This document shows positions 36,077-44,489 of a stretch of DNA of 64,000 nucleotides, piece by piece. A model generated the notes under the pieces. It was not told the origin of the DNA and searched no databases. It saw nothing but the letters and a program-made list of their open reading frames with translations. The position numbers were made by a program, and so were the translations under genes. How positions within the stretch are numbered: the first letter of the stretch is position 1; every line of letters starts with the position of its first letter. Where the stretch lies: NCBI RefSeq assembly GCF_041199985.1, contig NZ_CP165647.1, positions 248,001-312,000 on the forward strand, read 5' to 3'. The stretch comes from Leptotrichia sp. HSP-536 (GTDB lineage Bacteria; Fusobacteriota; Fusobacteriia; Fusobacteriales; Leptotrichiaceae).

Positions 36077-36853
36077 TTAAAAAGAAAGTCCTGATGATGT
36101 TATTTTTACTTTACTTGCACTTACTCCAAGAAGTCCCTCAAGCACCTGTTTACCTGCATTTCTTAACTGAGCGGTAACTTTTGCATTTGGGTTTTGCTGA
36201 TTTTGGTACTGATTTAGGGTTAAAGTCATTCCTATTATTACCATTTGGTCATATATATATTCTTTATCACTGTCACTCATTTTATCAAAGTCATCTACAC
36301 CTTGAAGCACTGTTTTTAAGTGATTTTGCATAGGTTTCATATAATCATCATTCAGACTTACATTGTTATATGCCATATATGCTCCTGCTATTGCAGCTGC
36401 CAGTCCTGAAGACAGGTCATTTGTAGGTATTCCTACTGAACGTGCTACCTGCGGGAAAGAATCCTGAATTTTTTTCAGATATGTTCTTGCTTCCCCTCTC
36501 TGTTTTGACGGATAGTTATTAACAAAATAATCAAGTCCTCTTGTATTTCCGTCCGATTTAAAAGTAATATTTGCTTTTGTTGTTTTTGGGGCTGTAGTTG
36601 AAGTTGCTGAACTTCCCGTTGTTTTTGTAGTTGTTTTTTTAGAATTTGATTTTTTCTTTGAAGAATAATCTCCTTTTTTAATGTGGCTTATTACTTCACT
36701 ACCAAGTAAATAATTTCTTGTACTATTTATCACATTGTTTGTATAGTTAAAACTGTCTGACATATCATAATAAAATGCCTGTGCAGGCTGTGATATAAAT
36801 AAACCTGTCCCAATAACTGCCGTAACAAATAGTTTTCTCAAATTTATTTTCAT
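36077..36853 (-). CDS. Exported protein of a locally expanded family, member 3
   Basis: The signal peptide and start (KINLRKLFVTAVIG) are nearly identical to member 2, and so is the C-terminal domain (NTRGLDYFVNNYPSKQR, ARSVGIPTNDLSSG, AGAYMAYNNVSLND, ending KITSSGLSF). The stretch between them differs: YYDMSDSFNYTNNVINST, then a Lys/Ser/Thr-rich linker. This pattern of constant ends and variable middle fits duplication with local divergence or recombination. AGGAGG precedes the ATG. The function is unknown. Confidence 0.77.
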   Translation of the reverse strand: MKINLRKLFVTAVIGTGLFISQPAQAFYYDMSDSFNYTNNVINSTRNYLLGSEVISHIKKGDYSSKKKSNSKKTTTKTTGSSATSTTAPKTTKANITFKSDGNTRGLDYFVNNYPSKQRGEARTYLKKIQDSFPQVARSVGIPTNDLSSGLAAAIAGAYMAYNNVSLNDDYMKPMQNHLKTVLQGVDDFDKMSDSDKEYIYDQMVIIGMTLTLNQYQNQQNPNAKVTAQLRNAGKQVLEGLLGVSASKVKITSSGLSF

Positions 36854-36943
36854 AATTATTCCTCCTAAAAATTTTATTTTTTTATGATTTCTATTATTTA
36901 ATTATACTGTATATTTTTTAGATTAAAAGAACATTAGAGCTTT

Positions 36944-37780
36944 TTACTTTCTATTTATTTTTTGATATTTTTTAAATACAAGATTACTCTCAGGAACTCC
37001 AATATAGAGAGTCTGCTCGTTATCCATAAGCATTATTACATCGGCATTACTTAAATCGTATAAAAAATCTTTATCACTGTCGCTCAGTTCACTCCCTTTT
37101 TTCAGAAGGTTATTCAAATTTTCTATTTCAAAAGAAATCCTGTGATTTTTTAAGAAATATTTTCCCGAATATTTTTTTCCGTTTTTTCCTGTTATGACAA
37201 CATTTTCTTTATCAAGTTTTATTGAAATTTTACTATTTTTAAGTTCAAGCCCTGCAATATTCACAAGTGTCCATTCATTAGCCATTATTTTTTTCTCAAA
37301 ATCTTCAATATTACTAAAAAATGAAAATCTGTCTTTATATTTTTCTTTAGAATATTTTTCCATATTATTTAACATAAAGCCGTCCCCTTTTTCAAAGCTG
37401 TTTTTCAAAAAATCGGGAATATCCTTTCTGTATATGAGATATACAGTTTCATAATTTTTGTTATCCACATAGACAGGATAATAGCCGTAATCAGAATTTC
37501 CTAACGACAGCATAGGCGAAAGGATTGCTTTAACTGTTCCATTTTTGAGATTCTGCACCATAATATTACTGTCCTTATATTCAGTTGCTTCAAAGACAGT
37601 ATAAGTGGGAGAATGCTCTATTTTTTCAGTAAATTCCCTGTCAATCTCATTGGATACACCTACTTCTAATATATATCCCTTGTCTATTATGTCTTTTTTT
37701 GAAGGTTTTCCACAGGAAATAAATATTATTCCAAAAAGTAGAAAAATCATAAATCCTGTCAATTTTTTAATTTTTATCAT
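36944..37780 (-). CDS. Predicted lipoprotein of unknown function
   Basis: A signal peptide with lipobox IFISC places the lipidated Cys near residue 23. The mature 255 residues show two parts: a first half with VFEATEYKDSNIMVQNLKNG and PVYVDNKNYETVYLIYRK, which vaguely recalls solute-binding or DUF-type lipoproteins, and a second half with WTLVNIAGLEL and NGKKYSGKYFLKN, a strand pattern like META or lipocalin domains. It overlaps the upstream membrane-protein gene by 14 bases, so the two are probably coupled. Confidence 0.68.
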   Translation of the reverse strand: MIKIKKLTGFMIFLLFGIIFISCGKPSKKDIIDKGYILEVGVSNEIDREFTEKIEHSPTYTVFEATEYKDSNIMVQNLKNGTVKAILSPMLSLGNSDYGYYPVYVDNKNYETVYLIYRKDIPDFLKNSFEKGDGFMLNNMEKYSKEKYKDRFSFFSNIEDFEKKIMANEWTLVNIAGLELKNSKISIKLDKENVVITGKNGKKYSGKYFLKNHRISFEIENLNNLLKKGSELSDSDKDFLYDLSNADVIMLMDNEQTLYIGVPESNLVFKKYQKINRK

Positions 37781-38180
37781 GCTGTTTTCTCCTTCCTATC
37801 AATAAATTTACACCAAGCCCCACAAGAAATATTACATCCAATAAACCTATGGCAAAATAAGCATAATAAGTTGGTAAAAATTCTTCATCTCCTGCTGATG
37901 AAACTAAATATTTATACGATATTAAAAATATTAGTATTTTTAATATTACACCAATTATTGTTAAAATTATCAAAGCCTTTTTTCCTATTCCTGCTTTTAC
38001 ATAAAAATATGATAAAAATATATTAAGCAAAATTAATATAAGATTGTCCGAGTATATACCTCTAATCATTTTCAAATTACTTAAAACTGATACTTCTAAT
38101 ACAGCCAGAAAAAATAGTACCAGAATATTAAAACAGAGCAGATGAATAAAATACAGGCTTCCAAAAAATATTTTTTTCAT
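37767..38180 (-). CDS. Small four-helix membrane protein
   Basis: The 137 residues contain four hydrophobic segments (about 9-31, 41-60, 68-88 and 105-125) with short loops and a basic tail RRKQHDKN. No family is recognised. Its stop codon overlaps the start of the lipoprotein gene at 36944-37780. The layout membrane protein plus lipoprotein is seen elsewhere in the block. Confidence 0.6.
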   Translation of the reverse strand: MKKIFFGSLYFIHLLCFNILVLFFLAVLEVSVLSNLKMIRGIYSDNLILILLNIFLSYFYVKAGIGKKALIILTIIGVILKILIFLISYKYLVSSAGDEEFLPTYYAYFAIGLLDVIFLVGLGVNLLIGRRKQHDKN

Positions 38181-38263
38181 TTTTTCTCCTTATTCAAACA
38201 CTAATTAATTAGTCATTTTTCAATTTTATGATATGTAATATAGATTAAAATAAAATAAGAATT

Positions 38264-38542
38264 CTACTTTTCTTTTTTCTTTCCATAGATATAAAACCAG
38301 GCTACAAGAAATATAATTGATGGCAGTAATGATATATTGATGTTTGTTTTATTACTATTATTAAAAACTTTGTTGTGGTTATCAAAAGTTTGCTGTAAAA
38401 GATTTTCCCTTAACGTATCGCTTGGCAAATTTGTAGGATCCATATAATAATCATATCCCATAAATGCATGTAATTGTTGTGATATAAAAATTCCTGCTCC
38501 AACAATTGCTATAACAAATAATTTTTTAAAATTTAATTTCAT
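38264..38542 (-). CDS. Truncated or chimeric member of the exported family with a C-terminal membrane tail
   Basis: The first 70 residues match member 2 (35193-35975): the same signal peptide type (KLNFKKLFVIAIVGAG), FMGYDYYMD, and TFDNHNKVFNNSN. Where member 2 goes on to the linker and family domain, this one switches to a hydrophobic stretch ISLLPSIIFLVAWFYIYG and ends KKKEK. The end looks like a tail anchor or stop-transfer with positive residues inside. It could be a real short membrane-tethered variant or a deletion product. GGAGGAAAG precedes the ATG, so it is probably expressed. Confidence 0.6.
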   Translation of the reverse strand: MKLNFKKLFVIAIVGAGIFISQQLHAFMGYDYYMDPTNLPSDTLRENLLQQTFDNHNKVFNNSNKTNINISLLPSIIFLVAWFYIYGKKKEK

Positions 38543-38569
38543 AGTTCTTTCCTCCTAAAATTTGATTTT

Positions 38570-39109
38570 TTACATTTTCTGTCTTTTAATAAAACTTATT
38601 ACAAAAAAAACTATTCCTACAGCTAAAAGAGGTATATTTTTTATTAAAATTCCAATAGCCAGAGCGTATATTCCTCCCCATGCAAATTTTTTAACGAAGC
38701 CATGTTCCTCTATCTTTTTATCAATTTTCGCTTCCATTTCTTTTAGCGTCAAAACCATATTATCAACCTTTTCTGCCATTTCCTTTTTATTTTCCCAAAG
38801 TATCTCGTCATCTTTTGTCGCAAATCTCCAGCCACTTTTCAAAAGCATATTAATATAAATCTTATTATATAAAAAACTAAATACCACCAATATCAGAAAC
38901 ATTAGTATAGGCGACATCATATGAGATATAGCCGTTATTGCCAAAAGTATCCAGCCGGTCTTCCAATCTTTCCTATAAAACGGAACAAGAAAACCGAAAA
39001 AGAAAGTTATCCAGGAAAATCCAATTTTCACTATCTTTATCTCTTCTTCTTTATCCAATGTTATTTCTTTTTTGAAGTAGCCATTTCCACTATTCATTTT
39101 CATATCCAA
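38570..39109 (-). CDS. DUF2628 domain membrane protein, paralogue 1
   Basis: The N-terminal half has the DUF2628 pattern: GFSWITFFFGFLVPFYRKDWKTG, two membrane helices, then FLYNKIYINMLLKSGWRFATKDDE. A coiled-coil-like stretch follows (ENKKEMAEKVDNMVLTLKEMEAKIDKKI, residues about 108-140), then a final hydrophobic hairpin. The gene at 43607-44305 is a paralogue with the same opening and order. The function is unknown. The start could be the second Met (MKMNSG). Confidence 0.72.
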   Translation of the reverse strand: MDMKMNSGNGYFKKEITLDKEEEIKIVKIGFSWITFFFGFLVPFYRKDWKTGWILLAITAISHMMSPILMFLILVVFSFLYNKIYINMLLKSGWRFATKDDEILWENKKEMAEKVDNMVLTLKEMEAKIDKKIEEHGFVKKFAWGGIYALAIGILIKNIPLLAVGIVFFVISFIKRQKM

Positions 39110-39293
39110 AATCCTCCCATCATTTATTTAAAAATCTTATTTCACTTTAACAATATGCTTTTTAGATTAAAGGAATATTAGAGGAAAAAATTATTTTTAT
39201 TTTTTGAATAACAAGATTTGTAATTTTCTGAATGTGAAATGCAATAAAAAAATGTTTAATAAAATTATACAAAAGAAATGAGAAAATTAAATA

Positions 39294-39322
39294 CAGGGAT
39301 TTACGAAAATGAATAATCCCTG
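39294..39322 (-). terminator. Probable terminator of the 39335 gene
   Basis: On the minus strand CAGGGATT and AATCCCTG form an eight-base-pair stem with a loop of about 13 bases, followed by a T-rich tract. It lies just past the stop of the gene at 39335-39853. Confidence 0.65.
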
Positions 39323-39334
39323 CAAAAATAAAAA

Positions 39335-39853
39335 TTAATAGACTACTTTCAATCCTTCTTCCTCCAGTTCCTGCTGTCTTATTTCCAGAAACTGAACATT
39401 TATCATATAGAGAATTTGAAAAAGTTCATCATTTGTGCTGATTGAGTTATCTATAAAATCTCCAATAAATAACATATCCTGAAAAGCAAGTGCCTTATTC
39501 GTCGGAAGCTCCAATAAATAATAGTCTCCTTCTTCTTTATTTATTGTCTGTTTTGTAAGATATTCGACTGCATAGTCTGAAGCTGTTATATAACGGTACA
39601 TATCGCCATCATATTTACATCTCATTTGAAATACGACAAGCCTTTTTTCTTTTAATGTTTTAACAATTTCAGGATTTGCTACGTCAGCTGGTATTTCCTC
39701 GTCTTTATATTTTTCTGTATCTTCATAAATTAATCTTGCTTTACTATTTGTTTTTAGCTCTTTAGGAATATAGCACATAATTTTTTCAATCTGTTCCGAA
39801 GAAAAACTTAAATTAAAAAATATAAATACCAGTATAACAATAATTTTTTTCAT
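39335..39853 (-). CDS. Exported protein of unknown function
   Basis: A signal peptide (residues 1-18, ending SFSS) leads into a 154-residue mature protein. It has two Cys in the mature part (near 27 and 80) and no membrane segment, so it should be periplasmic. No family is recognised. Later landmarks are MRCKYDGDMYRYITASDYAVEYL and NKALAFQDMLFIGDFIDNS. It is the first gene of the minus-strand run below the CPBP gene and has its own terminator, so it is probably a single-gene unit. Confidence 0.65.
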   Translation of the reverse strand: MKKIIVILVFIFFNLSFSSEQIEKIMCYIPKELKTNSKARLIYEDTEKYKDEEIPADVANPEIVKTLKEKRLVVFQMRCKYDGDMYRYITASDYAVEYLTKQTINKEEGDYYLLELPTNKALAFQDMLFIGDFIDNSISTNDELFQILYMINVQFLEIRQQELEEEGLKVVY

Positions 39854-40086
39854 TTTTTTCCTTTCATATATGCAAAATAAAGTAAAAATTTAATTTTAAA
39901 GTTGTTTAAGTACATTATATAACAGAAAAAGGTTTTTCTCAAATAAAATCTTTAAAAATGGCTGAAAGTTACTTTACTGCAAAATAAAATAAATAGAAAT
40001 AAAAGTAAAATATCTCTCATTTTATTTTAATATTCTAATGGTAACGTATTTTACAAGAACAATTCATGAAAGGAGGAACAATCAAA

Positions 40087-40683
40087 ATGGAAAAAAATAT
40101 TAATAAATCTAAGATGGAAGAATTGGGACTGCTGATATTGAATACAGCCTGCTACTCAGGATTAATTATCACATCTGCAGTAATTTTGCTTACCGTTTTA
40201 AGTTCTTTGTTATCAAAAAAGATAATTCTTGCTGATTATTCAAAACAGTCTTTTGAAGTTAATGAACTGCTTAAATTTCTAGTATTTTATCCTGTTGGGG
40301 AAGAACTTTTATTGAGAGGACTGATGCTTCATTTTTTAAAGAAAAAAACAAAATATGCTAATTTAATTCAAGCTATAATCTTCGGAATACTTCATTTGAA
40401 TCCAATTAAATTTATATACACAACAATATCAGGTATCTTTTTAGGAAATGTGCGACTAAAATCCAACCCAATCTGGTGGACAATTTTACTGCATTCGACA
40501 TTCAATCTTGTTTCGATATTTCTATACAAGCCTTTTATGATTACAATTGAAAAAATATTTCATCTTCAAAATATGCCGATAATAACATTAATTATCATAT
40601 TTATTCCACCTTTATTCATATTTGATTATACTCTTAAACAGCTTAAAAATAAATTTAATTATGAAAAACTTTACAAAGCATAA
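40087..40683 (+). CDS. CPBP family intramembrane glutamic endopeptidase
   Basis: The 198 residues contain about six membrane segments and the CPBP (CAAX protease/bacteriocin-processing, formerly Abi) motifs: GEELLLRG near residue 74 with the paired Glu and Arg, then FGILHLNP and LLHSTFNL with the His residues. Family members cleave within membranes, and some give self-immunity to bacteriocins. The ATG at 40087 is chosen because AAAGGAGG at 40069-40076 is ideal; an ATG at 40066 overlaps it. This is the only plus-strand gene in the block from 27.5 to 50.8 kb. Confidence 0.85.
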   Translation: MEKNINKSKMEELGLLILNTACYSGLIITSAVILLTVLSSLLSKKIILADYSKQSFEVNELLKFLVFYPVGEELLLRGLMLHFLKKKTKYANLIQAIIFGILHLNPIKFIYTTISGIFLGNVRLKSNPIWWTILLHSTFNLVSIFLYKPFMITIEKIFHLQNMPIITLIIIFIPPLFIFDYTLKQLKNKFNYEKLYKA

Positions 40684-40692
40684 TTTTTAAAA

Positions 40693-40743
40693 AAAATATC
40701 CTCTTCGGTTTATTTTTTTAGTTTAAACTTTAGAGGATATTTT
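40693..40743. terminator. Bidirectional terminator between convergent genes
   Basis: AAAATATCCTCT and AGAGGATATTTT form a perfect twelve-base-pair stem with a loop of about 27 bases. It lies between the convergent CPBP and PepSY genes, and the A/T ends can serve both directions. Confidence 0.8.
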
Positions 40744-40749
40744 ACTTTA

Positions 40750-41361
40750 CTAATGTTCATTTACTTCCCATTTTATTACTTCACCTGTTATAGCATCAAT
40801 GTCGAACTTATACTCTGTATTTTTATATACAATTCTTCCTTCATAAATCTTTCTTCCTTTTTCACTATCCAGCTGAATATTTGTAACATTGATTTTTTTC
40901 GCACCAGTAATTCGTGCAACTGCGATTTCTTTCGCTTTTTCGATTCCAATATATTTTGGCGTTCTTTTTATTTCAGTATCATTGCCATTTGTATTAATAA
41001 TCTTACCGTCATCTCTGATTACTGTTGAAGCTGATGTCCGTTCTTTTTCGCTGTAACTTAGCACTTTTCCTGTATTCGCATCAATATTATATTTATATTT
41101 TTTTTGTTTTGTATAAAATTCTATTTCATAAATAAATTTTCTGTTTTCTTTATCTAAACGAATTTTAGTCATTTTTGCGGTATTTTTTGCCACTTTTGAG
41201 TGATTCAATGCAAGCTGTTTTGCCTGTTCAATCGAAATTTTTACATCAACGTTTAAAACTCTTACAGTCTTAGTCTTTTTAGCTGAATTTCCGTTTGCAA
41301 AAACTCCTATTACTGTGATGAAAAACACTATAATCAATTTTTTTAAAAAATTTTTTTTCAT
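40750..41361 (-). CDS. Exported protein with two PepSY domains
   Basis: A signal peptide (residues 1-23) is followed by two PepSY domains. The first (about 35-100) has SIEQAKQLALNHS, EIEFYTKQKKYKYNIDANTGKVL; the second (about 130-203) has IGIEKAKEIAVARI, GRIVYKNTEYKFDIDAITGEVI. PepSY domains are thought to inhibit proteases or modulate sensor kinases in the periplasm. The start overlaps the histidine kinase stop, so it is the last gene of the two-component operon and may act as its accessory or target. Confidence 0.88.
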   Translation of the reverse strand: MKKNFLKKLIIVFFITVIGVFANGNSAKKTKTVRVLNVDVKISIEQAKQLALNHSKVAKNTAKMTKIRLDKENRKFIYEIEFYTKQKKYKYNIDANTGKVLSYSEKERTSASTVIRDDGKIINTNGNDTEIKRTPKYIGIEKAKEIAVARITGAKKINVTNIQLDSEKGRKIYEGRIVYKNTEYKFDIDAITGEVIKWEVNEH

Positions 41362-42722
41362 TTTCCCTCCTTTTTCAACTTAAATATAAACGAACTTCCT
41401 TTTCCAATTTCACTTTCTGCATAAATTTCTCCTTTGTGCGCTTCTATAATCCATTTTACCATTGATAATCCGAGTCCTAGATTTTCCGTCGTTCTGGAAC
41501 TTTCAACCTGATAAAACCGTCCCCAGATTTTAGGTATATTTTCTTTTTCAATACCAATTCCGTCATCAATAACTTTACATATTGCAAAATCTTTATCCTG
41601 CGTTAATTTTATCCATATATTACCGTTTTCACGACCATAGTTAATTGCATTTGAAATTAAATTTACAAAGATTCTCATAATCATCATCTCATCGCCAACA
41701 ATAAAAATATCTTCCTCTATTTCAGGATGAATTTTTATATTTTTATTATCTGCATTGTATTGCTGGCTGTCGGCAATAAGATGTGTCATTTCACTAATAT
41801 TTATTTTTTCAAAATTAAGTTTCTGATTTCCTCTGTCCATCCTTGATAAAGTTAGAAGCTGCGAGATTAATTTTGACATTTTTTTAGTTTCATCCAGTAC
41901 AGAAGAAATTGTATCTTTTGCATTTTCTATTGAAGTTAGATTTTCAAGCCCGTATTCACATTCAGAAATAATAATTGCTACAGGTGTCCGCAACTCGTGC
42001 GAAACATCCGATGTAAACTGCGCTTCTCTTTCAAAGGAGTTTTGCAGCCTGTCAAACATTGTATCAAATGTATTTGCCAAAGTGTAAATTTCATCATTTC
42101 CTTCTCCAATGTTAATTCTTTGTGTCAAATCGTTTCCCTCATTGATTTTTTCCGCTGCTTCCCTTATTTTTTCTATTGGTTTAAATGCCTTTTTTGTTAT
42201 AAAGTATCCACTTATTGCCGAAAATATAAGGAAAAACGGTAATATAATCAAAGAAATCAAAACAATTGTTTCAATAACATTTTCCACTTCTGTTGCAGGA
42301 GCAATTCCACGAATATGAATAATGCCATAGCCTGAAAAATTCTTTTTATTGTCAAAAATATACCATTTTTTATTTTTATGTCTTATAATTCTCACATCAT
42401 TTTTATCGGAAAAAGTTTCATCATATTCAAAATCCAGCGGAATATCCCCATAAATAAATCCTGTTTCATCATCATAAACCGACAAATGGACATTATTGTT
42501 AAAAATAATAAAATCATTGTCAATCGTAAGTTCACCATCGTAAACTTCAATTTCATCGAATGCTGAGATTACAGAGCTTTTTAAATTTTTGTAGGCATTT
42601 GCTCGTACAAGATTTTCACTGATATAAATTATTGTTGTAAGAAATATGATTACGAGACTTATCATAAGACCAATATACCAGAAAGCTATTTTGGATTTTA
42701 TAGAAAGTTTATTCATTTTCAT
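41358..42722 (-). CDS. Sensor histidine kinase, HAMP-containing
   Basis: Two membrane helices (about 13-35 and 145-170) bracket an extracytoplasmic sensor of about 110 residues. A HAMP linker follows, then the dimerisation domain with SHELRTPVAI (phosphoacceptor His) and the ATPase domain with NLISNAINYG (N box), DDGIGIEKENI (G1) and LGLGLSMVKWI (G2). It is an EnvZ/PhoR-class kinase. The start at 42722 overlaps the regulator stop and follows GAGGG; a TTG at 42728 and an ATG at 42716 are alternatives. Signal unknown, but neighbouring envelope genes and PepSY suggest envelope stress. Confidence 0.92.
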   Translation of the reverse strand: MKMNKLSIKSKIAFWYIGLMISLVIIFLTTIIYISENLVRANAYKNLKSSVISAFDEIEVYDGELTIDNDFIIFNNNVHLSVYDDETGFIYGDIPLDFEYDETFSDKNDVRIIRHKNKKWYIFDNKKNFSGYGIIHIRGIAPATEVENVIETIVLISLIILPFFLIFSAISGYFITKKAFKPIEKIREAAEKINEGNDLTQRINIGEGNDEIYTLANTFDTMFDRLQNSFEREAQFTSDVSHELRTPVAIIISECEYGLENLTSIENAKDTISSVLDETKKMSKLISQLLTLSRMDRGNQKLNFEKINISEMTHLIADSQQYNADNKNIKIHPEIEEDIFIVGDEMMIMRIFVNLISNAINYGRENGNIWIKLTQDKDFAICKVIDDGIGIEKENIPKIWGRFYQVESSRTTENLGLGLSMVKWIIEAHKGEIYAESEIGKGSSFIFKLKKEGK

Positions 42723-43392
42723 TATCAACCCTCAGGACATAGCCCAGTCCACGAACTGTGTGAATGAGTTTTGGAGTATAGCTGTCATCAATCTTTTTTC
42801 TCAAATATCTGATATAAACATCTATAACATTGGTTCCGCCCTCATATTCATAATTCCATATATGATTCTCTATTCTTTCTCTTGGTAAAATCTTTCCTTT
42901 ATTCCGTATCAAATATTCCAAAATCGAATATTCTCTGCCTGACAGTTTTATTAGCATGTCATCCCTAAAAACTAATTTGGCATCAAGATCGACTTTAAGA
43001 TTGGCTATTGTAATTACATTGTCGGCATTTCCAGAATTACGTCTTAACAGCACACGGATACGAGCCATAAGTTCTTCAAAAATAAAAGGTTTCACAAGAT
43101 AATCATCTGCTCCGTAATCTAGCCCTTTCACTTTATCATCTATATTATCTCTTGCAGTTAAAAGCAGTATTGGAACTTTATTTTTCTTTTCTCTTATTCT
43201 TTTAATCACTTCAAATCCATCAAGCTTTGGAAGCATAATATCCAAAATTATCGCATCATATTCTGCCGCTTCCACATATCTGACCGCCTCCTCTCCGTCA
43301 AAGCAGCTGTCAACTCCATAATATTCCTTTTCCAGCTTTTTTGTAATAAGCTCGTTTAACTTCTTTTCATCTTCTACAACTAGTAATCTCAT
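42709..43392 (-). CDS. OmpR-family response regulator
   Basis: The receiver domain has the acidic pair ED at 7-8, phosphoacceptor Asp51 in ILDIMLP, and Lys in LVKPF near residue 101. The winged-helix output domain follows, with SGREYSILEYLIRNKG and DVYIRYLRKKID and the C-terminal VRGLGYVLR. The 227 residues are standard. It starts in TAATG overlap with the small gene upstream and ends in overlap with the kinase, which makes one tightly coupled operon. Confidence 0.94.
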   Translation of the reverse strand: MRLLVVEDEKKLNELITKKLEKEYYGVDSCFDGEEAVRYVEAAEYDAIILDIMLPKLDGFEVIKRIREKKNKVPILLLTARDNIDDKVKGLDYGADDYLVKPFIFEELMARIRVLLRRNSGNADNVITIANLKVDLDAKLVFRDDMLIKLSGREYSILEYLIRNKGKILPRERIENHIWNYEYEGGTNVIDVYIRYLRKKIDDSYTPKLIHTVRGLGYVLRVDNENE

Positions 43393-43616
43393 TATCTTTC
43401 ACTCTCTTCCGTTTCCATCAAAACACACTGATTTTCTTCACAAAATAACTTTAATTGCTCCTTTTTTAATCTTTTTTCACATCTTTCATCACTTTCTATG
43501 AACAATTCATTTTTATTATACCTCATAAATACTGTTAAAAACAGAGAAAGAAGAAAAATTCCTTTTATAAAATTTTTGCAATTTCCAGATTTAATTAAAT
43601 ATTTCCTTATTTCCAT
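43392..43616 (-). CDS. Small single-span membrane protein in the two-component operon
   Basis: The 74 residues have a basic start, one membrane helix (about 17-33), and an outside tail rich in Glu, Lys and Cys (three Cys: DERCEKR, KLFCEEN, QCVLM). Its start overlaps the end of the DUF2628 gene by ten bases, and its stop overlaps the regulator start (TAATG). That arrangement argues that it is real despite a weak ribosome binding site. I do not recognise it. It could be a signalling partner of the kinase. Confidence 0.6.
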   Translation of the reverse strand: MEIRKYLIKSGNCKNFIKGIFLLSLFLTVFMRYNKNELFIESDERCEKRLKKEQLKLFCEENQCVLMETEESER

Positions 43617-44305
43617 TTTATCTTATCCTTATTCTTTACCGCCAAAAATGTTCCTCCGCCTGTCAGTCCCGCTCCCAAAAGAATTAAAATAACATTTGCT
43701 GTGAAAACTCCTAAAACAAGCGAAACAAGCCCTCCACCAATTGATCTTGCAACGAATTTCTGAATCGTACGGTTTTTATAATTCATTTTCGGAACATTTG
43801 GATTACCATTGTGAAAATTGTCAGTATTCATATTGTCCATATTGTTATTACTCATATCATAAAAATCATTACCACTGTCACTTTTCTTAAATTCAATAAC
43901 TTCAGTTTTTTCTGACGGCTGCATCTCGTAATACTCAACTTCTTTTGCCATTCTTTCCCTATTATTTTCATAGGAATTATTTCTGTCATTAAAAAGAATT
44001 CCATTCATTCTCAGAACCTGTGCATCTTCTTCTGTAAACGGATGCCATCCTTGTTTAATCAGCATTCTAACATACATTTTATTGTATATAAAACCGAATA
44101 CCATTGATAGAACAAATATCAATGGGAAAAATATCATACTTGCCACACTAATTACGACAAAAGAAATTCCAGCCACCATATAATCCCCTTTAATTAAAGG
44201 ATATATAAATCCTAGAAAAAATGCTTCCCATGAAAATCCAAACTTAACTTCTTTTCTTAAAACACCATTTTCCAAAATTGCTCTTTTTCCATTTATCTGT
44301 TTCAT
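43607..44305 (-). CDS. DUF2628 domain membrane protein, paralogue 2
   Basis: The opening GFSWEAFFLGFIYPLIKGDYMVAG, two helices, and GFIYNKMYVRMLIKQGWHPFTEED repeat the order in 38570-39109. An Asn/Asp/Glu-rich linker follows (residues about 110-180). Two closing helices contain Gly-rich GAGLTGGGTFLAV. It is the first gene of the operon that continues with the small membrane protein, the response regulator, the kinase and PepSY. The function is unknown. Confidence 0.75.
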   Translation of the reverse strand: MKQINGKRAILENGVLRKEVKFGFSWEAFFLGFIYPLIKGDYMVAGISFVVISVASMIFFPLIFVLSMVFGFIYNKMYVRMLIKQGWHPFTEEDAQVLRMNGILFNDRNNSYENNRERMAKEVEYYEMQPSEKTEVIEFKKSDSGNDFYDMSNNNMDNMNTDNFHNGNPNVPKMNYKNRTIQKFVARSIGGGLVSLVLGVFTANVILILLGAGLTGGGTFLAVKNKDKIKWK

Positions 44306-44461
44306 GAGTAATCAGCTCCTTTTATTTTATTATTTATATTTTCAAAAATATGATATTATCAAAACATTAAAATAAAATGAGAGCTTTTATATTTTTTAAA
44401 TTTGTCACAATATATTATGCAATCTATATTATAAATTTGAATGCACTAAATTTTATAAAAA

Positions 44462-44489
44462 AAAAGAAAAACCCAGAAAATTCTCTGAG
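44462..44489 (-). terminator. Terminator of rnpB
   Basis: On the minus strand CTCAGAG-AATT-TTCTGGG forms a seven-base-pair stem, with G-U pairs, followed by TTTTTCTTTTTTTT. It lies immediately past the P1 3' strand of RNase P RNA. Confidence 0.8.

Noticed and set aside
40087..40683. CPBP protease considered as part of a bacteriocin cluster
   Set aside because: No small double-glycine peptide, ABC exporter or modification enzyme is adjacent; the gene is isolated on the opposite strand.
28440..44305. Accessory block considered as a prophage or integrative element
   Set aside because: There is no integrase, phage structural, replication or conjugation gene, and no flanking tRNA or attachment repeats; only one degenerate IS borders it.
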